DNA of 64,000 bases from Eutypa lata (Eukaryota; Ascomycota; Sordariomycetes; Xylariales; Diatrypaceae), in the NCBI GenBank assembly GCA_022661535.1, contig JAKULF010000001.1, positions 496,001 to 560,000 on the forward strand. The letters run 5' to 3'. The position numbers and the translations under genes were made by a program. Shown here piece after piece: positions 1-12,235 of the stretch. Under the pieces are notes generated by a model. That model saw nothing but the letters and a program-made list of their open reading frames with translations, was not told where the DNA came from and searched no databases. Position 1 is the stretch's first letter; every line of letters begins with the position of its first letter.

Positions 1-1058
1 TCATCGTCATCGTCCACGGGGCGTTTCACCCGCCGATCTACTACCGGAAGCTGGTCGAGCCTCTGCGCGCGCAGGGATACACTGTGCTAGCGCCACCGAT
101 GCCGACGACGGGGCTCGACGACTCGGTAGCCGGCACGACGTACGTGGACGACGTGCGGCGGATCAACGAAAGCCTGCTGCCGCTTTTCGACAAGGAGGGC
201 CGGGAAGCGGTCATTGTAGGCCATAGCCAGGTCAGTCAGTCAGTCAGTCAATTTGGTGCCTTTGTGTGCATGTAGCCTGAGGAGCTCGTGAATAGCTAAA
301 GTCTCTTTTCGCCTCACTACCCACCCCTTACCTATCCATCAGAGAATTCCTTCTCATCACACCTGAACTTAAGCAGAATCCTGATTTTTGCTGGTGATTC
401 CTAGGGTAGGTATGCACGGCGGTGACTGACTGTGTAGTAGGGCGGCATCGCGGGGAGCGCGGCGACTGAGGGCCAGACAGTCGCAGACAGACAAGCACGC
501 GGTCTCAAGGGCGGTATCAAAGCGGTCGTATACATAGCAGCGGTTACGTTTCCAAAGCCCGGCGCGACCTTTTTGGAACTAATGGGGGTCACCGAGGAGA
601 ACCTACCATACCGCGTAGTGGTACGCACAGACCCGCTTCCTCTTAATATGATATTTAGCACAAGCTGGGTTTTCATTCCATCTGTGGTTCATAAAAAAAA
701 GATTAATAATTAATAGGGCCCGCACTACGTACCAACCCTGCCCGTAGAGAAGAAGGGCGTGGTCCCGCTCTACAACATGCTGCCCGAGGCGGAGCAGTGG
801 AAGGCGGCCGAGGGGATCGTATCCCAGAGCCGCGCGAGCCTGAACGTGCCGGTGCACTTCGCGGCTGGTGATGTGACGGTCCCGAAGACGTATATCATCT
901 GCACGCAGGACATGGCCTTGCCGCCTGCAGTTCAGAAGGCGTGGGCCGAGGGGAGCGGTTGTCGCACGATAGAGATCGAGACCGACCACAGCCCGTTCAT
1001 GGATGATGGAAGGGCAAACCAGGTCATCGATGTCATTATTGACGTTGCTGGGAAGTAA
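1..1058 (+). CDS. alpha/beta-hydrolase fold protein, 5' end beyond the window
   Basis: Three exons are visible: 1-230 (open at the left edge, codons starting at 3), 441-620 and 717-1058, all joined in phase 0. The protein begins in the window with IVIVHGAFHPPIYYRKL, whose HG supplies the oxyanion-hole motif of the fold. Intron 1 cuts the nucleophile elbow, so GHSQ at the end of exon 1 joins GG to give GHSQGG with Ser as nucleophile. The catalytic His is probably in ETDHSPFMDD near the C-terminus. The pattern fits the Abhydrolase_6 group (small cytosolic esterases related to plant methylesterases). The substrate is unknown and no signal peptide can be judged because the N-terminus is missing. 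The stop codon lies 76 bp before a retrotransposon LTR, yet the gene shows no RIP damage. Confidence 0.85.
231..250 (+). repeat. (GTCA)5 microsatellite at an intron donor
   Basis: Five tandem GTCA units start exactly at the donor of intron 1 of the hydrolase gene. The repeat places four GTCAGT donor-like sequences 4 nt apart (231, 235, 239, 243). Only the first keeps the GHSQ-GG junction in frame without inserting residues. Confidence 0.85.
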
Positions 1059-1129
1059 TTGGACAGAATACACCTTGAGCGCTATAGTCTCGAAGATGGG
1101 GTTCAAACAATGAATGTATAAATATGACG

Positions 1130-1134
1130 ATATA
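1130..1134. repeat. target-site duplication, left copy
   Basis: ATATA immediately precedes the left LTR and is repeated at 8799-8803 immediately after the right LTR. A 5-bp duplication is usual for LTR retrotransposons. Because the surroundings are AT-rich, a chance match is possible, but its position at both LTR edges is exact. Confidence 0.7.
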
Positions 1135-1265
1135 TGTTAAGTAATACCTTACTTATAGGTAGATATCATATATATTAAAGTATTTTATAATATAATAAAG
1201 TATAAATATATTTAAAAATTAATAATTATAATTATAATATATTAATAAACTTTTATTTTATAATA
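1135..1265. repeat. left long terminal repeat (131 bp)
   Basis: It starts TGTTAAG and aligns without gaps to 8668-8798. By hand count, 113 of 131 positions agree and all 18 differences are transitions. In the first 40 bp this copy keeps C or G at 8 of 9 differing sites. In the rest it carries the mutated T or A at all 9 differing sites. Its outer end therefore escaped mutation and its inner end did not. The element's coding strand could not be determined. Confidence 0.9.
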
Positions 1266-4200
1266 TTTTAATAGCATTTCTTTAATTAATTTAAAAATAA
1301 TTATTTTTTTTTATTAATTATATTTTTTTTTTTTATTAAATTAAGGATTTTTTCTTTTTTTTCGATTATTAAAAATATAAAGTTTATAATTAATTAACGT
1401 TATATTAATTTTATTTTTTATTTTTTATAATAAATAAACGTTAATAATTTTAATATTAATATTAATAAATTTAATAATTAAACTTTTATTTTCGCTTTTA
1501 TTTTTAAACGTTAATTTATTTTTAAATAAAATTTTATTTTTAAATAAATACGAAGTTTTTATACGAATATTATAATATTATTAAAAATTTTTAACTTTAA
1601 ATTATTTTATTTTTTCGTTTAAAAAGCTTTTATTTTTTAAATATTAAACGATATTAAACTTTTATTACGTTAATTTTAATAATTTATTATTAAGAAATAT
1701 TTTTATTATTTTTTATTTTTAAAAAAAAAATTTTATTTTATAAAATTTATTTTTTTATTTTTTAATTTTTTTAATTTTAAAAATTTAATTTTTTATTTTA
1801 TTAAATAAATAAAGTTTAAATATAATTTTTATAGTTTTTTAAAAATTTAAAAAAAAAATACGCATTACGTATTATTTATATTTAAAACGATATTAAACGC
1901 GCGTTTTTTTTATTTTTTTTAAACGTTTTTTTACGATTTTAAAAAGTTTTTTATTCGTTTTTAATATTTTTTTAATTTTCGAATTATTTTTTTAACGTAT
2001 TTTTTTATTTTTAAATTATTAATTTAAAAGTATTATTATTTTTATTTTTAATCGTTTTAAAAAATTTTTAACTTTTACGTTTTTTACTTTTAAAATTTAA
2101 TAATTAACTTATTAAAAACAATTCGTTAATAAACGTTTTTTTTATTTTTTTTAATAAATTTTAAAATTTTTTTTAAATTTTATATTTTTATAAACGAAAT
2201 CTTTTCGATTTTAATTTTAAAATTATATTTTTAATATATCGTTTAATAAATTTATTTAAAAATTCGTTTTTATTTTATTAACGTTATTTATTTATATTTA
2301 AATTATTTAATAATTTTTTTTTAAAAGTTTTTTTCGTTAATAATTTTTAATTTTTAATTAAAAAATATTTCGTTATTATTTTAAAATTTTTATTATTTTT
2401 TAATAAAACTTAATAAAGCTACGTTTTCGATTTTATAATTTAATATTTTATTTTTATTATACGAAATATATAACGAAATTTAAAAAACGATTTCGTTATT
2501 ATTATTTAATTAACGACTTGTATTTTTTTAAAAAATAAATAATAACGTCGAAAACGTTAATAATTTATTAACGAACGCTTTAACTTAAATCGTTAATTAA
2601 GCCGTAATAATTATAATAATTATAATTCGTTAATAATTATAAAAAAACGATAATAACGACGATAATATTAATAATAATACTTCGTTTTTTCGTTCTTTAT
2701 TAAAATTAAATAACGTTAATTATTTTAATTTTAAATAAAAAAATTTAAAAAAATATAATATCGTAATAATCGAAAAATATATTATATATATTAATATTTT
2801 TACTTTTACTTATTATTTTAAATATTTCGAAATTATTCGAAATATTTAAATTATTCGTAAAATTTAAAATTTTTATTTTTAAAATATAACTTTATATTAA
2901 TATATAATTAAATTAATTTTTTTAAAACGAATAACTTTATTAAAAAAAAATATAAATAAAATTAATTTAACGTTAAAATATAAATTTAAAAAAGAAAAAT
3001 TTAAAATTATAAAAAGTTTAAATTTTTTACGTTTTACTTTTTAAAATCTTTATTATAATAAAAAAATAAAAGCTTTTATTTAATAAGTTTTATTAAACGT
3101 TTAATTTTATAATTTTTTTATTTTTAATTAACTTTTTTAAGTTTTTAAAGCTTTTAATAACGAAATTTAAAGTTAATTTATTAAGTTTAATTAAAAAATT
3201 ATTATAATATTTTTTTTTAATAAAATAAATAATTAAAAATTTATTTTTATTAATTAAATTAAAAAAAGATTTAATTTTTTATTTAATTAATTAATAATTT
3301 AATTAGTTTTTATATATTATAATAATTAATAAAATCTTTATTTACGTTAAAATTATATTTAATATTAACGTAATATTTTTAATTATTAATATTATAATTT
3401 ATATTATTAAGATTTACGTTAATGTTTTTAATTTATTAATTATTTTTTTTTATAATATTATATTTTAAATTAATATTTATTATTTAATTAAGTTTTTTAA
3501 CGTAATATTTAAATATTTTAAAAAAACGTTTAAATTTAATTATAAAATCGTTTTTAATATAATCGTTTATAAAATAATTATTAATAAAATAATCGTTTTT
3601 TTTTTAAAATAATAATAACTTAAACTTTATTAATTTAATAATTATTTATTTTATTAATAAATATCGTAAAAACTTTAACGATAAAATTAATACGTTTATT
3701 TTAATAATTAAAAAAAAATTATTTCGTAAAACGTTAACGATAACGGTTTTTAATTAAAAGATTTTATTAATTTAAACGAAAATAATTAAACGAATTTATA
3801 AAAAGAATAAAAAGTTAATTTCGATTTAAAACTTTATATAAAAAAAATAAACGATTTATTTATAATTATCGACGTTATTTATTTCGAAAGCGTTTAATAA
3901 ATTAAAACGAAAATCGTTTATTATAATTATAATTTATTTTTTTTTAATAATAATAAATTTTATTTTTATTTTCGAATTAATTATAAAGTTTAATTTTTTT
4001 TATTATTTATTTTTTCGATAATTATATAAAAATCGTCGTTAATAAAATTTTTAATTTTCGAATTTATAATTTCGAAAAAAAAACGTAAATTAATTAAAAA
4101 AGCATTTATTTTTTTATTTAATAATTTTTTTAAAAGTTTAATTTATTATTTTAAAGTTTTTTTAATTAAATTAACGTTATTTTAATACATTAATTATTAT

Positions 4201-7200
4201 ATATTTATAAATATAATTTTAAACTTTATTTAATTTTAATTAAAAAACTATCGTTTAATAAAGTTAAAACCGAAGATTTTATTTATTTAAAAATCGTAAA
4301 ATTCTTTATTAATAATCGCTTAAATATAAATATAAAATTTAATTTTAAAATATAATTATATTTTAAATTTTACATTATTATATTTTTAAATACTTTATAT
4401 TAAAAAAATATTTATAATAATATTAATTATTTTTAAATATTAAAAAATAAAAATTAAATAAAATAATATTATCTTTTTTTAAAAATTAAATAATAAGCGA
4501 TTTCTTTAATTATTAAAAATATTAATTTAAACATTTACGTTTTTTAAAAATACGTTATTATAAATATATATTTTAAAAGTTAAAACGTTTAATATTACTT
4601 TATAATAATATTATTTCGTTACGAAATTATTTTAATAAATAATTTTTAAATTAATATATTTTTTAAAATAAATATTTTCGATTCGAAACGAATTAATATT
4701 ATATTATTATTAAAATATACTTTTATTACGTTTTATAATAATATTCGTATATTTATTATTTAAAAAATACGTAAAAAAAATATAATTTTTACGTTTTTAT
4801 TATTATATTTATTATTTTCGTTTTTAAATAATTTTATATACTTTTCGTTAATTATAATATATAATTTTATAATAAATAAAATTTTCTTTTCGAATTTACA
4901 TTTTAAAATAAATTTACGATTTATATTTATTTAATAAATATAATTATATTTTATATTATAATATATAACGACTTTTAACGTTTTTTATACGTATTTATTT
5001 AAGTAAATTTAAGTTTTTTATTATTATTTAATTTTAAGTTTTTTATATTTTAAGTTATTAATAAAAATATCGAAAAGTTAATTATTTAAAAACTTTTTTT
5101 AAAGTATATATTAAAAGATTTTTCTTATAACGTTATTTTTAAAAAAACGAAATTTATTTTTAAAATTATTTTTAAAAAAAATTAATTTATTTATAATATT
5201 AATATTATCGTTTTTTACGATTTTAATAACTTAAAAATTTCGGCTTAAATTTATTAAGTTTTTAATAAATTTAAAAACATTTTTAAAAACGAAAAATTCG
5301 TTAATATTTTAAAGAATTAATAAATAAAAATTTAAATAATATATAATTAAAAGAAATATATTTTAAAAAAATATCGTTTTTATTCGTTAAGTTTTATTAA
5401 AAAAGTTATTACGTAAAAATAACTCGATAAGTTTAAAATTAAAAGTTATATTTATAAAACGTTTAAATTAATTTTATTTTCTTTTTTCGTTTTCGTTATT
5501 TAAAAAATTATATTAAACGAAATTCGTAAAAATTACTTTATTATTAACATTAAAATTTTAAATATTATAATTTTCGAAAACGTTTATTTTATAAAATTTT
5601 AAAAAAATATACTTATTAAATTAATTAATAAATAATTTATTATAATATATAATATATTAATTATTTATTATTAATAAAAAATTTATTTAAATTTAATTTA
5701 AATATTTACGATTATAATTTATAAAAATTAATATACTTTTAATTATTTAATTATAAATTATAAAAATTTTAATATATATATTTAAAAATAAATAAATTAT
5801 ATTTTTTAATCGTATTTAAATATAAATAATTATTATAACGATATTATTATAAAATTTAAAACTTTAAATAAATATATTTAAAATCTTTATAACGTTTTTT
5901 TTATTTTTAAACGAAAAAACATTAATATTAATATTAAAAAAACGCTTATTAAATTCTTAAATACGATTGTTTTAAAACGTATAATTAACGAATTTAATTT
6001 ATTTACGATTAAAAAAAAATTTAAAACGATCGTTAATTTTAAATTTTCGAAATTACTTAAAGATTTAAAAACTTTTTTTAATATAACGAAATATATATAA
6101 TATAATGTTTTTATATATACTTTTATTTTAAAACTTTTAAAATAATAAAAGATATTTTTATTAACGTAATTAAAAACTTAAAAATTTAAAAATAAAAAAA
6201 TATTAAAAAGTAAATTTAAAACTTAACGTAAGCATTAAATCGTTAAAGTTAAAATGCTTACTTTTATATATAACGAAAAAGAATTTTTTAAATAATTAAA
6301 AACGTTTTAATTAAATATATTATATTATGTTATTTTAACGTTAATAAATATTTATTTATTAATTTTAATATATTCGAATATAATATTAACGTTATAATAT
6401 ATTAAATTATAAATAAAGCTTTATTAAAAATTTAAAATAAAAAAAGAAATTTATTAATTTTTTTTTTAAAATTATTATTCGTTTTATAATTTTTATTTTT
6501 AAAATATTATCGAATATTAAAAAGAAATATTAACTTATTAAAATAAAAATTATCGAATTTATATAATCTTTTTATAAAACTTAATATTAAATTAACGTTT
6601 ATAAAATTACGATATATTTTTTTATTAATTATAAAATTATTATTAATTTTAAAAATTAAATTATAAATATTATTAATATAATAACTTTATCGTTTAAAAA
6701 TAAACGTTTCGTTTAAGTTATAAAATATATTAATTAATTTAATATTAAAATTTATTATAAATTCGATCGTTTATATATCGTTTTTAACGTATTTTTTTAA
6801 CTTTTAAAAAAAATATTAATAATATTATTAAACGCTTTTAAAAAATTTAACGTTTTATTTAAAAACTTTAAAAAAATATAATAATTAATTAACGTTAATT
6901 TTATTATTTTAATTTTTTAAAAAATTTTTTTAATTAATTATTTTAACTTTTACGTAATTATAATAACGAAAAAAGTTTATAATTTTCGTTTTTCGTTTTT
7001 AAATTTAAAATTTATTTTTAAATTAAATTATTCGAAATTTAATATTATATCGTTAATTTCGTTAATTTAAATCTTTTTAAAATTTAAATTAAAAATTTAA
7101 AAAAAATACTTTTAAAATTTAATTTAAAAATTTATATTAAATATTATTAAAAAAAATTTTCTTTTTAATAATAATAAAGTTAATTTATTATTTAAAATTC

Positions 7201-8667
7201 GTAACGGCTTTTTTTAAAAGAAATTTTTAAATAACGTTAATAAATACGTACGTTTTTATATTTTTAAAATTTATAACTTTAATATTTTTTAAATTTTTTA
7301 TAAATTAAATTATATTAATATAAATCGTTTTTAATTATTTTTAATATAATATTATATTTCTTATAAACGAATAAATTTTAAAAAATATTTTAATAATTAT
7401 TTTAAATATTAAATTTTTCGTATTTAATAACATTTAAAATATAATAATTTTTAATTTATTATTAAATTTATTTATTTATATTATATAATTATAATAAATT
7501 TTATTATTTTTATTTTTATATTTAAATATAAAAATAATATTATTATAATTATTATTTATAAGTTTATTAAAAAAATTATATTTATTTTAAATTTTTCGAT
7601 TTAAATAATAAAATAATAAATAATAATATTATATAAATAATTAATAAATAAAAATTAAAGCATTTTTAAAGTTTTTATATTTAATAAAGATTTTAAATTT
7701 CTTTTTATATTTTAAATAATAATATAAAAATAACTTAAAACGAAGCTTTTTTATTTTATAATTTATTATTTCGTTATAAATAAATAAAATAAACGTATTA
7801 ATTAATTTATTAAATTCGCTTTACGTTATTATTTTAATATATTAATAAATATTATAAATTAAAAAAATAATTTTTTAAAACTTTAATTTAAATTTAATAA
7901 TATATTATTAACGATAACGAAAAAGTTTTTTAATAAGTTTATTATAAATTTTATTTTTAATTTTATTAATAATTTAATTATTAATTAAAAATTTTCGTTT
8001 AATCGTTAATTGTTTTTTTTATACGAATTAAAACTTATAATACGATTTATATCGTTATTATATTTATTAAAATATATTATAATAAAAAACATTTATTTAA
8101 ATTTTTTAATATTAAAAATAAAGTTTTATTACGTTTTTATAAAAATTACATTATTTTTAAAATAATTATTATCGAAAAAAAACTAAATTAATAATATATT
8201 AAAATTTTTTTTATTATTAAAAGAATTAATTAATTAATATATCGTTTAACGTTTTTAAATAATTAAAAAATTTACGATATTATTTTTATTAATTATTTTA
8301 AATTAATATTTTTTAACGTTTTTAATAAATACTTATTATACGTAAACTTTATTTAAATATAAAATTATTTATAATAAATAATTAATTATAAAATAATTAA
8401 AACGAAAATTAATTTTAACGATAAATAATTTATAAAATATAAAAATTTAAAATTAAAATATTATAAATAATTATTTATAATATAATTAAAAAATAAATTA
8501 TAAAATTTAATTATCGCTTTTCGAAAACGAACGTTAATTAACGAATAAATATTTCGAAAAAACATTTCGTAAAAAAAAAGCTTTTTATTAAAAAGAAATC
8601 TTTTTTATAAAGAAAATTAATTAATTTTTAACGTTAAAAACGCCGTTTTTTTTCTTAAGCGATAAAT

Positions 8668-8798
8668 TATTAAATAATACTTTATTTATAAATAAACATT
8701 ATATATATTAAAGTATTTTATAATATAATAAAGCATAAATATACTTAAAAATTAACAATTATAATTATAATACATTAACAAACCTTTGTTTCATGATA
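8668..8798. repeat. right long terminal repeat (131 bp)
   Basis: This is a gap-free partner of 1135-1265. Its first 40 bp are the mutated version, beginning TATTAAA where the left copy has TGTTAAG. Its last 60 bp retain the unmutated C and G residues at all nine differing sites. It ends TCATGATA, followed by the ATATA duplication at 8799-8803. Confidence 0.9.
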
Positions 8799-8803
8799 AT
8801 ATA
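8799..8803. repeat. target-site duplication, right copy
   Basis: ATATA directly follows the right LTR and matches 1130-1134. Confidence 0.7.
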
Positions 8804-8944
8804 ATAATAGAATTAATACAAACATTATAGTTTAATAGACTAGTTTAAGGATATAGATATTTCTACTCATATATACCCATTGTATAGTGTGATCCTCGGG
8901 AATTTTGAATCTAGCCTATACGCCTCTAAGTAGCCTCCCATCTC

Positions 8945-11166
8945 CTACATCCCGCGCATAAACCCTCGCTTCCGCTTAGGCGGCTTAGCGCCCCGCTCCT
9001 TCTGGAACTCGACCTGCTCATCGTCGGCAGTCTTGACGGTGTAGGCGTGCCCCAGCGTCTCATCGCCGCTCTTGCGCTGTCCGCGCTCGGTCTTCCACCG
9101 CATGAAGTAGCAACAGAAGGGGAAAAGACCGATGTTGACCGCGGTCCACGCGAACAGGACGCCGAAGTTCAGGCCGATGCGCGAGTGCAAATCGAACAGG
9201 ATCTGGCGGCTGGCCTGGACGACGTGGAATAGGGGCCAGGCGCGCCCCCAGAGGAAGAAGCCCGGGGCCAGCTCGAGCGTGTAGAACGACGTCGCCACGT
9301 TCGTGATGACCCAGAAGATCAGCCACAGCGCCGTCCACGGCTGCCCGATCACCATGGCGACGTTCTCGCACGCGATGCCGAGCGCGTTCATGCCCACTGT
9401 CAGATGGAGAAAATAAATACTTAGCGAATTTCATTCACTTCCTAGTTTACTGAGTGAGGTATAGTCATTTCTACTCCCAGATTTCTTCCTCAAAATAGAA
9501 AACACCCTTAAAGGGGGTGGGGCCCAATACCCTAAAAGCACTCTGATGAAAGAAAGAAAAGGGGGGAGAAAGGAGGTGTGGGTAGCACCGGAAGTTACTT
9601 ACCGAAGTTTACCATCCAGTATACGGGGAAGGAACCCCGCCCATAGGCCGTCGCGCTGAACGCGACGTCAGTCTGGGGGCCGGGGCCGGGCCAGAACGGG
9701 ATCTGGAAGGCGAGCGACACGAGGGAGTACGCTAGCGATATGAAGAGATACGCCATGACCGTAGCGCATAGCCTCCAGACGACGAACTGCCAAAAGTGAA
9801 GCGGGGGGTGGCCTTGCGGCTGTATGTATTTCTAGACGGAGGAATCAAGTCAGCCAGCAGATTTCTCTCCTTTACTTATATCACATCTCGCTCGCTCGCT
9901 AGCTAGCTAGACATAGAGAATTACGGCAAGATGGATGGGTTATTTACTTCAACTTACCATGTGAATCGGAAGGAAGAACGAGAACGAAAAGAACGCCATG
10001 ATGATCAAGTAAATAAGCCCGATAGTAACAGAAGGCGTCGCGACAGCCGGCTGGAACGGTCTCAAGTCTATCTGCAACGGCGTAACGCCGGGATTAACCG
10101 CGGCGGGGGCACGCGCCATGGCCGCACGGGAGTACGTAGTGTTGGCCATGAGCTCGCGGCTCCACTGGGCGCCAAAGCGGGCGCCGAACCGCGTGGTCAG
10201 GGTCTCGAGCTGCGGTATGATGTAGTTGTAGTAGGAGGACTCCTGGCGGGCGGAGAGGAGGATGATCTGCACGGCGCCCGTGGGGTCGTAGGACCCATTG
10301 CCCAGGAGAGCAGCCTCCCGGAGCAGCGCCGTCGCGTTCGCGTGTATGATCACGGCCGCGTAGCAGTCCCAGTCGTAGACGGCCTGGCGCACGGCCATCG
10401 GGTCGAAGTTGTAGAGTGCGGGCGGCACCACGGCATAGCCGAGGGACGGCTCCGAGACCGCGTCGACGGTCTCCTGCGCGAGCTGCGTCATGGTCGGTCC
10501 TACGAACGGCGTTACGTTGTCGTAGGGGGCTACTTGTCCGTCGAAGTCGACGACGTTGACTCCGAGGTTTCGCAGCTTCTTCTCGACGACGAAGAGGTCC
10601 GCCCAGTAGAGCGAGAGCACCGCCATGATGGCGCATACGAGGAAGGTCACTAGCGAGAGAAAGAGAGAAAAATACGTTCAGCTACTGACCGAACGACCGA
10701 TAGACAGACAGACCAAGTTGGTAGTGTCGCTTGATAGGTAGGTAGGTAGGTAGAAGTCGAGCTTACCCATTCCCGCCCACTGTATGATCACCGTCTTCCT
10801 GACCTGGTTCAGCTTGGGGTCCCAGAACCCTACGCTCTGATGCGGTTGCCTCTGGAGGACCTCGCCAAGGGAACGTTGGTTCTCCCGATCACGGTCGTAA
10901 TCGTGGGGGTGGACGAGACCATCTGAGCTGAAATAGCTACTATGACGATCCCGCGTCGCCGTAGCGCCGTCGGCGGCGCCACCGGCGCCATTCCCAGCAG
11001 TGGAGGCGGCGTAGTCGGGTAACCCCCGGGCAGCGATTACAAGCCCCGAGGCGTCGGGGAGGCTATCTCTCTGTGACGACGACATCTGGGAGAAAGATGA
11101 GGGAGACACACGCACACACATACACAGGACGGAAAGGACAAGGAGGCGTATTAGACTAGAGGCCAT
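8945..11166 (-). CDS. DUF3533 / SNG1-family multispanning membrane protein
   Basis: Four exons in transcription order are 11166-10767, 10649-9958, 9831-9603 and 9396-8945, with matching phases, giving 590 aa. The family is defined by yeast SNG1 (nitrosoguanidine resistance) and related plasma-membrane proteins with six predicted helices. Here a cytosolic, low-complexity N-terminus leads to VRKTVIIQWAGMV and then TM1 (FLVCAIMAVLSLYW). A long extracytoplasmic loop with several N-glycosylation sequons follows, then TM2 (VTIGLIYLIIMAFF) and further helices around FWQFVVWRLCATVMAYLF and WLIFWVITNVATSFYTLEL. The last helix ends at CCYFMRW and the C-terminal tail is basic (KPPKRKRGF). The start is uncertain: Met1 creates a hydrophobic signal-like stretch, while Met28 (MSSSQRDS) looks more like family members. 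The transport or stress substrate is not known. Confidence 0.87.
9887..9910 (+). repeat. (CTCG)3(CTAG)3-like microsatellite in an intron
   Basis: Tandem CTCG units grade into CTAG units inside intron 2 (9832-9957) of the DUF3533 gene. Confidence 0.7.
10735..10753 (+). repeat. (TAGG)n microsatellite in an intron
   Basis: TAGG units are repeated in intron 1 (10650-10766) of the DUF3533 gene, just inside its donor on the minus strand. Confidence 0.7.
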
Positions 11167-12235
11167 AGAAAGAAGGACTAACTACATAGAAGAAAATCAG
11201 ATTACCAAAATTTCACATGACTGCTCCATTCAACCCCATCCATCAATCGTGTTAGCTAGGTATTTGTAATGATGCGAACATACGTCGAATTAACTTTTTC
11301 CAACCCCATCAAACTAGCATCGACTATGAACAGCGAATGACATGACTCCAGCCACGGCGGTCGCTGGGTCGGCAGGTCGGTCAGCCAGCATGGTCCTTTT
11401 ACTGTACAATACTCGGTGCTTAAGTGCGCACACAATGACGAATGGCGGGTGGTGATGTCATTCGGAGCCCACTCATCATCCGGATCCGGCGGAGACAGGA
11501 GGGCCTAATTACTTCATACGGCCAGTGCCTATTGGTTTATACATACTAACCGCGTATCGATCTTCAACAAGCAATGATTGACGAACTAGGTATGTATGAG
11601 TTTCTGTTTTTATTATTCGAGGCCTGAAGTTTTTCTTACCAGGGAAACGGAGATTGGAGATAAATACCCGCGAGGCGGAACTGGGGAGTCGCGTGGATTT
11701 ATTGTCAGTTGCGTGTTTTTATGCCAAGATCTATATATGTACGAACGAACAATACCTCGGCTCAAATCAAACTTTGCCCTAGTATTTTTTTAGTAATGCG
11801 CAGGACATATTCACAGCATAGCTTTTAAGTTCACAAGTATCGAGTAAACATCATGGTGCGCCAATCTGGTGGATTTATATCATGCGCCAGTAGGCCGACT
11901 ATTCTATGTATTACAACTCCTGTGAGGCTAGTAAAGCGCGTCGAGCTGTGCGGTTGCCCCCCAAAAAGTGACCCTCTTTATCAATCCTATCCCCAGGAAA
12001 TCATCCGTTAATCCTCTTATATATCCGAAGTAATCGGTTGGCAAAATACCATGTCGCAAAACCTCCGCAGCAATGCCAAGCAAATCTCTCTCAATTGCCT
12101 TCCCCAAAGCCTTTTCTTGCGACAATGCAAATATCCCCAACGCCAAACTCGAGTTGATCCTCGTCCGAAGTATATAAACATCCAATATCCATATGAACAA
12201 AAGAAAATACGTGTCGTATACATGTAGTTGTACCT
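11167..12235. other. intergenic, promoter side of the DUF3533 gene
   Basis: The stretch lies between the DUF3533 start and the 3' end of the MeaB-like gene. Short ORFs at 11596-11793 and 11928-12223 show no family resemblance. I see no RNA gene or repeat. Confidence 0.6.

Larger units (their letters stand above)
1135..8798. mobile_element. RIP-degraded LTR retrotransposon, 7.66 kb
   Basis: Two matching 131-bp terminal repeats flank about 7.4 kb of extremely AT-rich sequence. The interior has no ORF of useful length in any frame. Remaining C residues are mostly in CpG, with a minority in CpT; CpA and CpC are nearly absent. This strand-symmetric C-to-T signature is that of repeat-induced point mutation or a close relative. 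Gag, protease, reverse transcriptase, RNase H and integrase cannot be read, so Copia or Gypsy assignment is not possible. The primer-binding site and polypurine tract are also erased. Size and LTR length are compatible with a complete element. Insertion was 76 bp downstream of the hydrolase stop codon. Confidence 0.88.

Noticed and set aside
1266..8667. Possible remnants of Gag-Pol motifs in the AT block
   Set aside because: Mutation has erased the codons; any match to reverse transcriptase or integrase motifs would be guesswork, so neither Copia nor Gypsy is claimed.
9931..10653. 240-aa plus-strand ORF, rich in Arg and Gly
   Set aside because: It is the antisense shadow of exon 2 of the DUF3533 gene, which has transmembrane segments, matching phases and family sequence.
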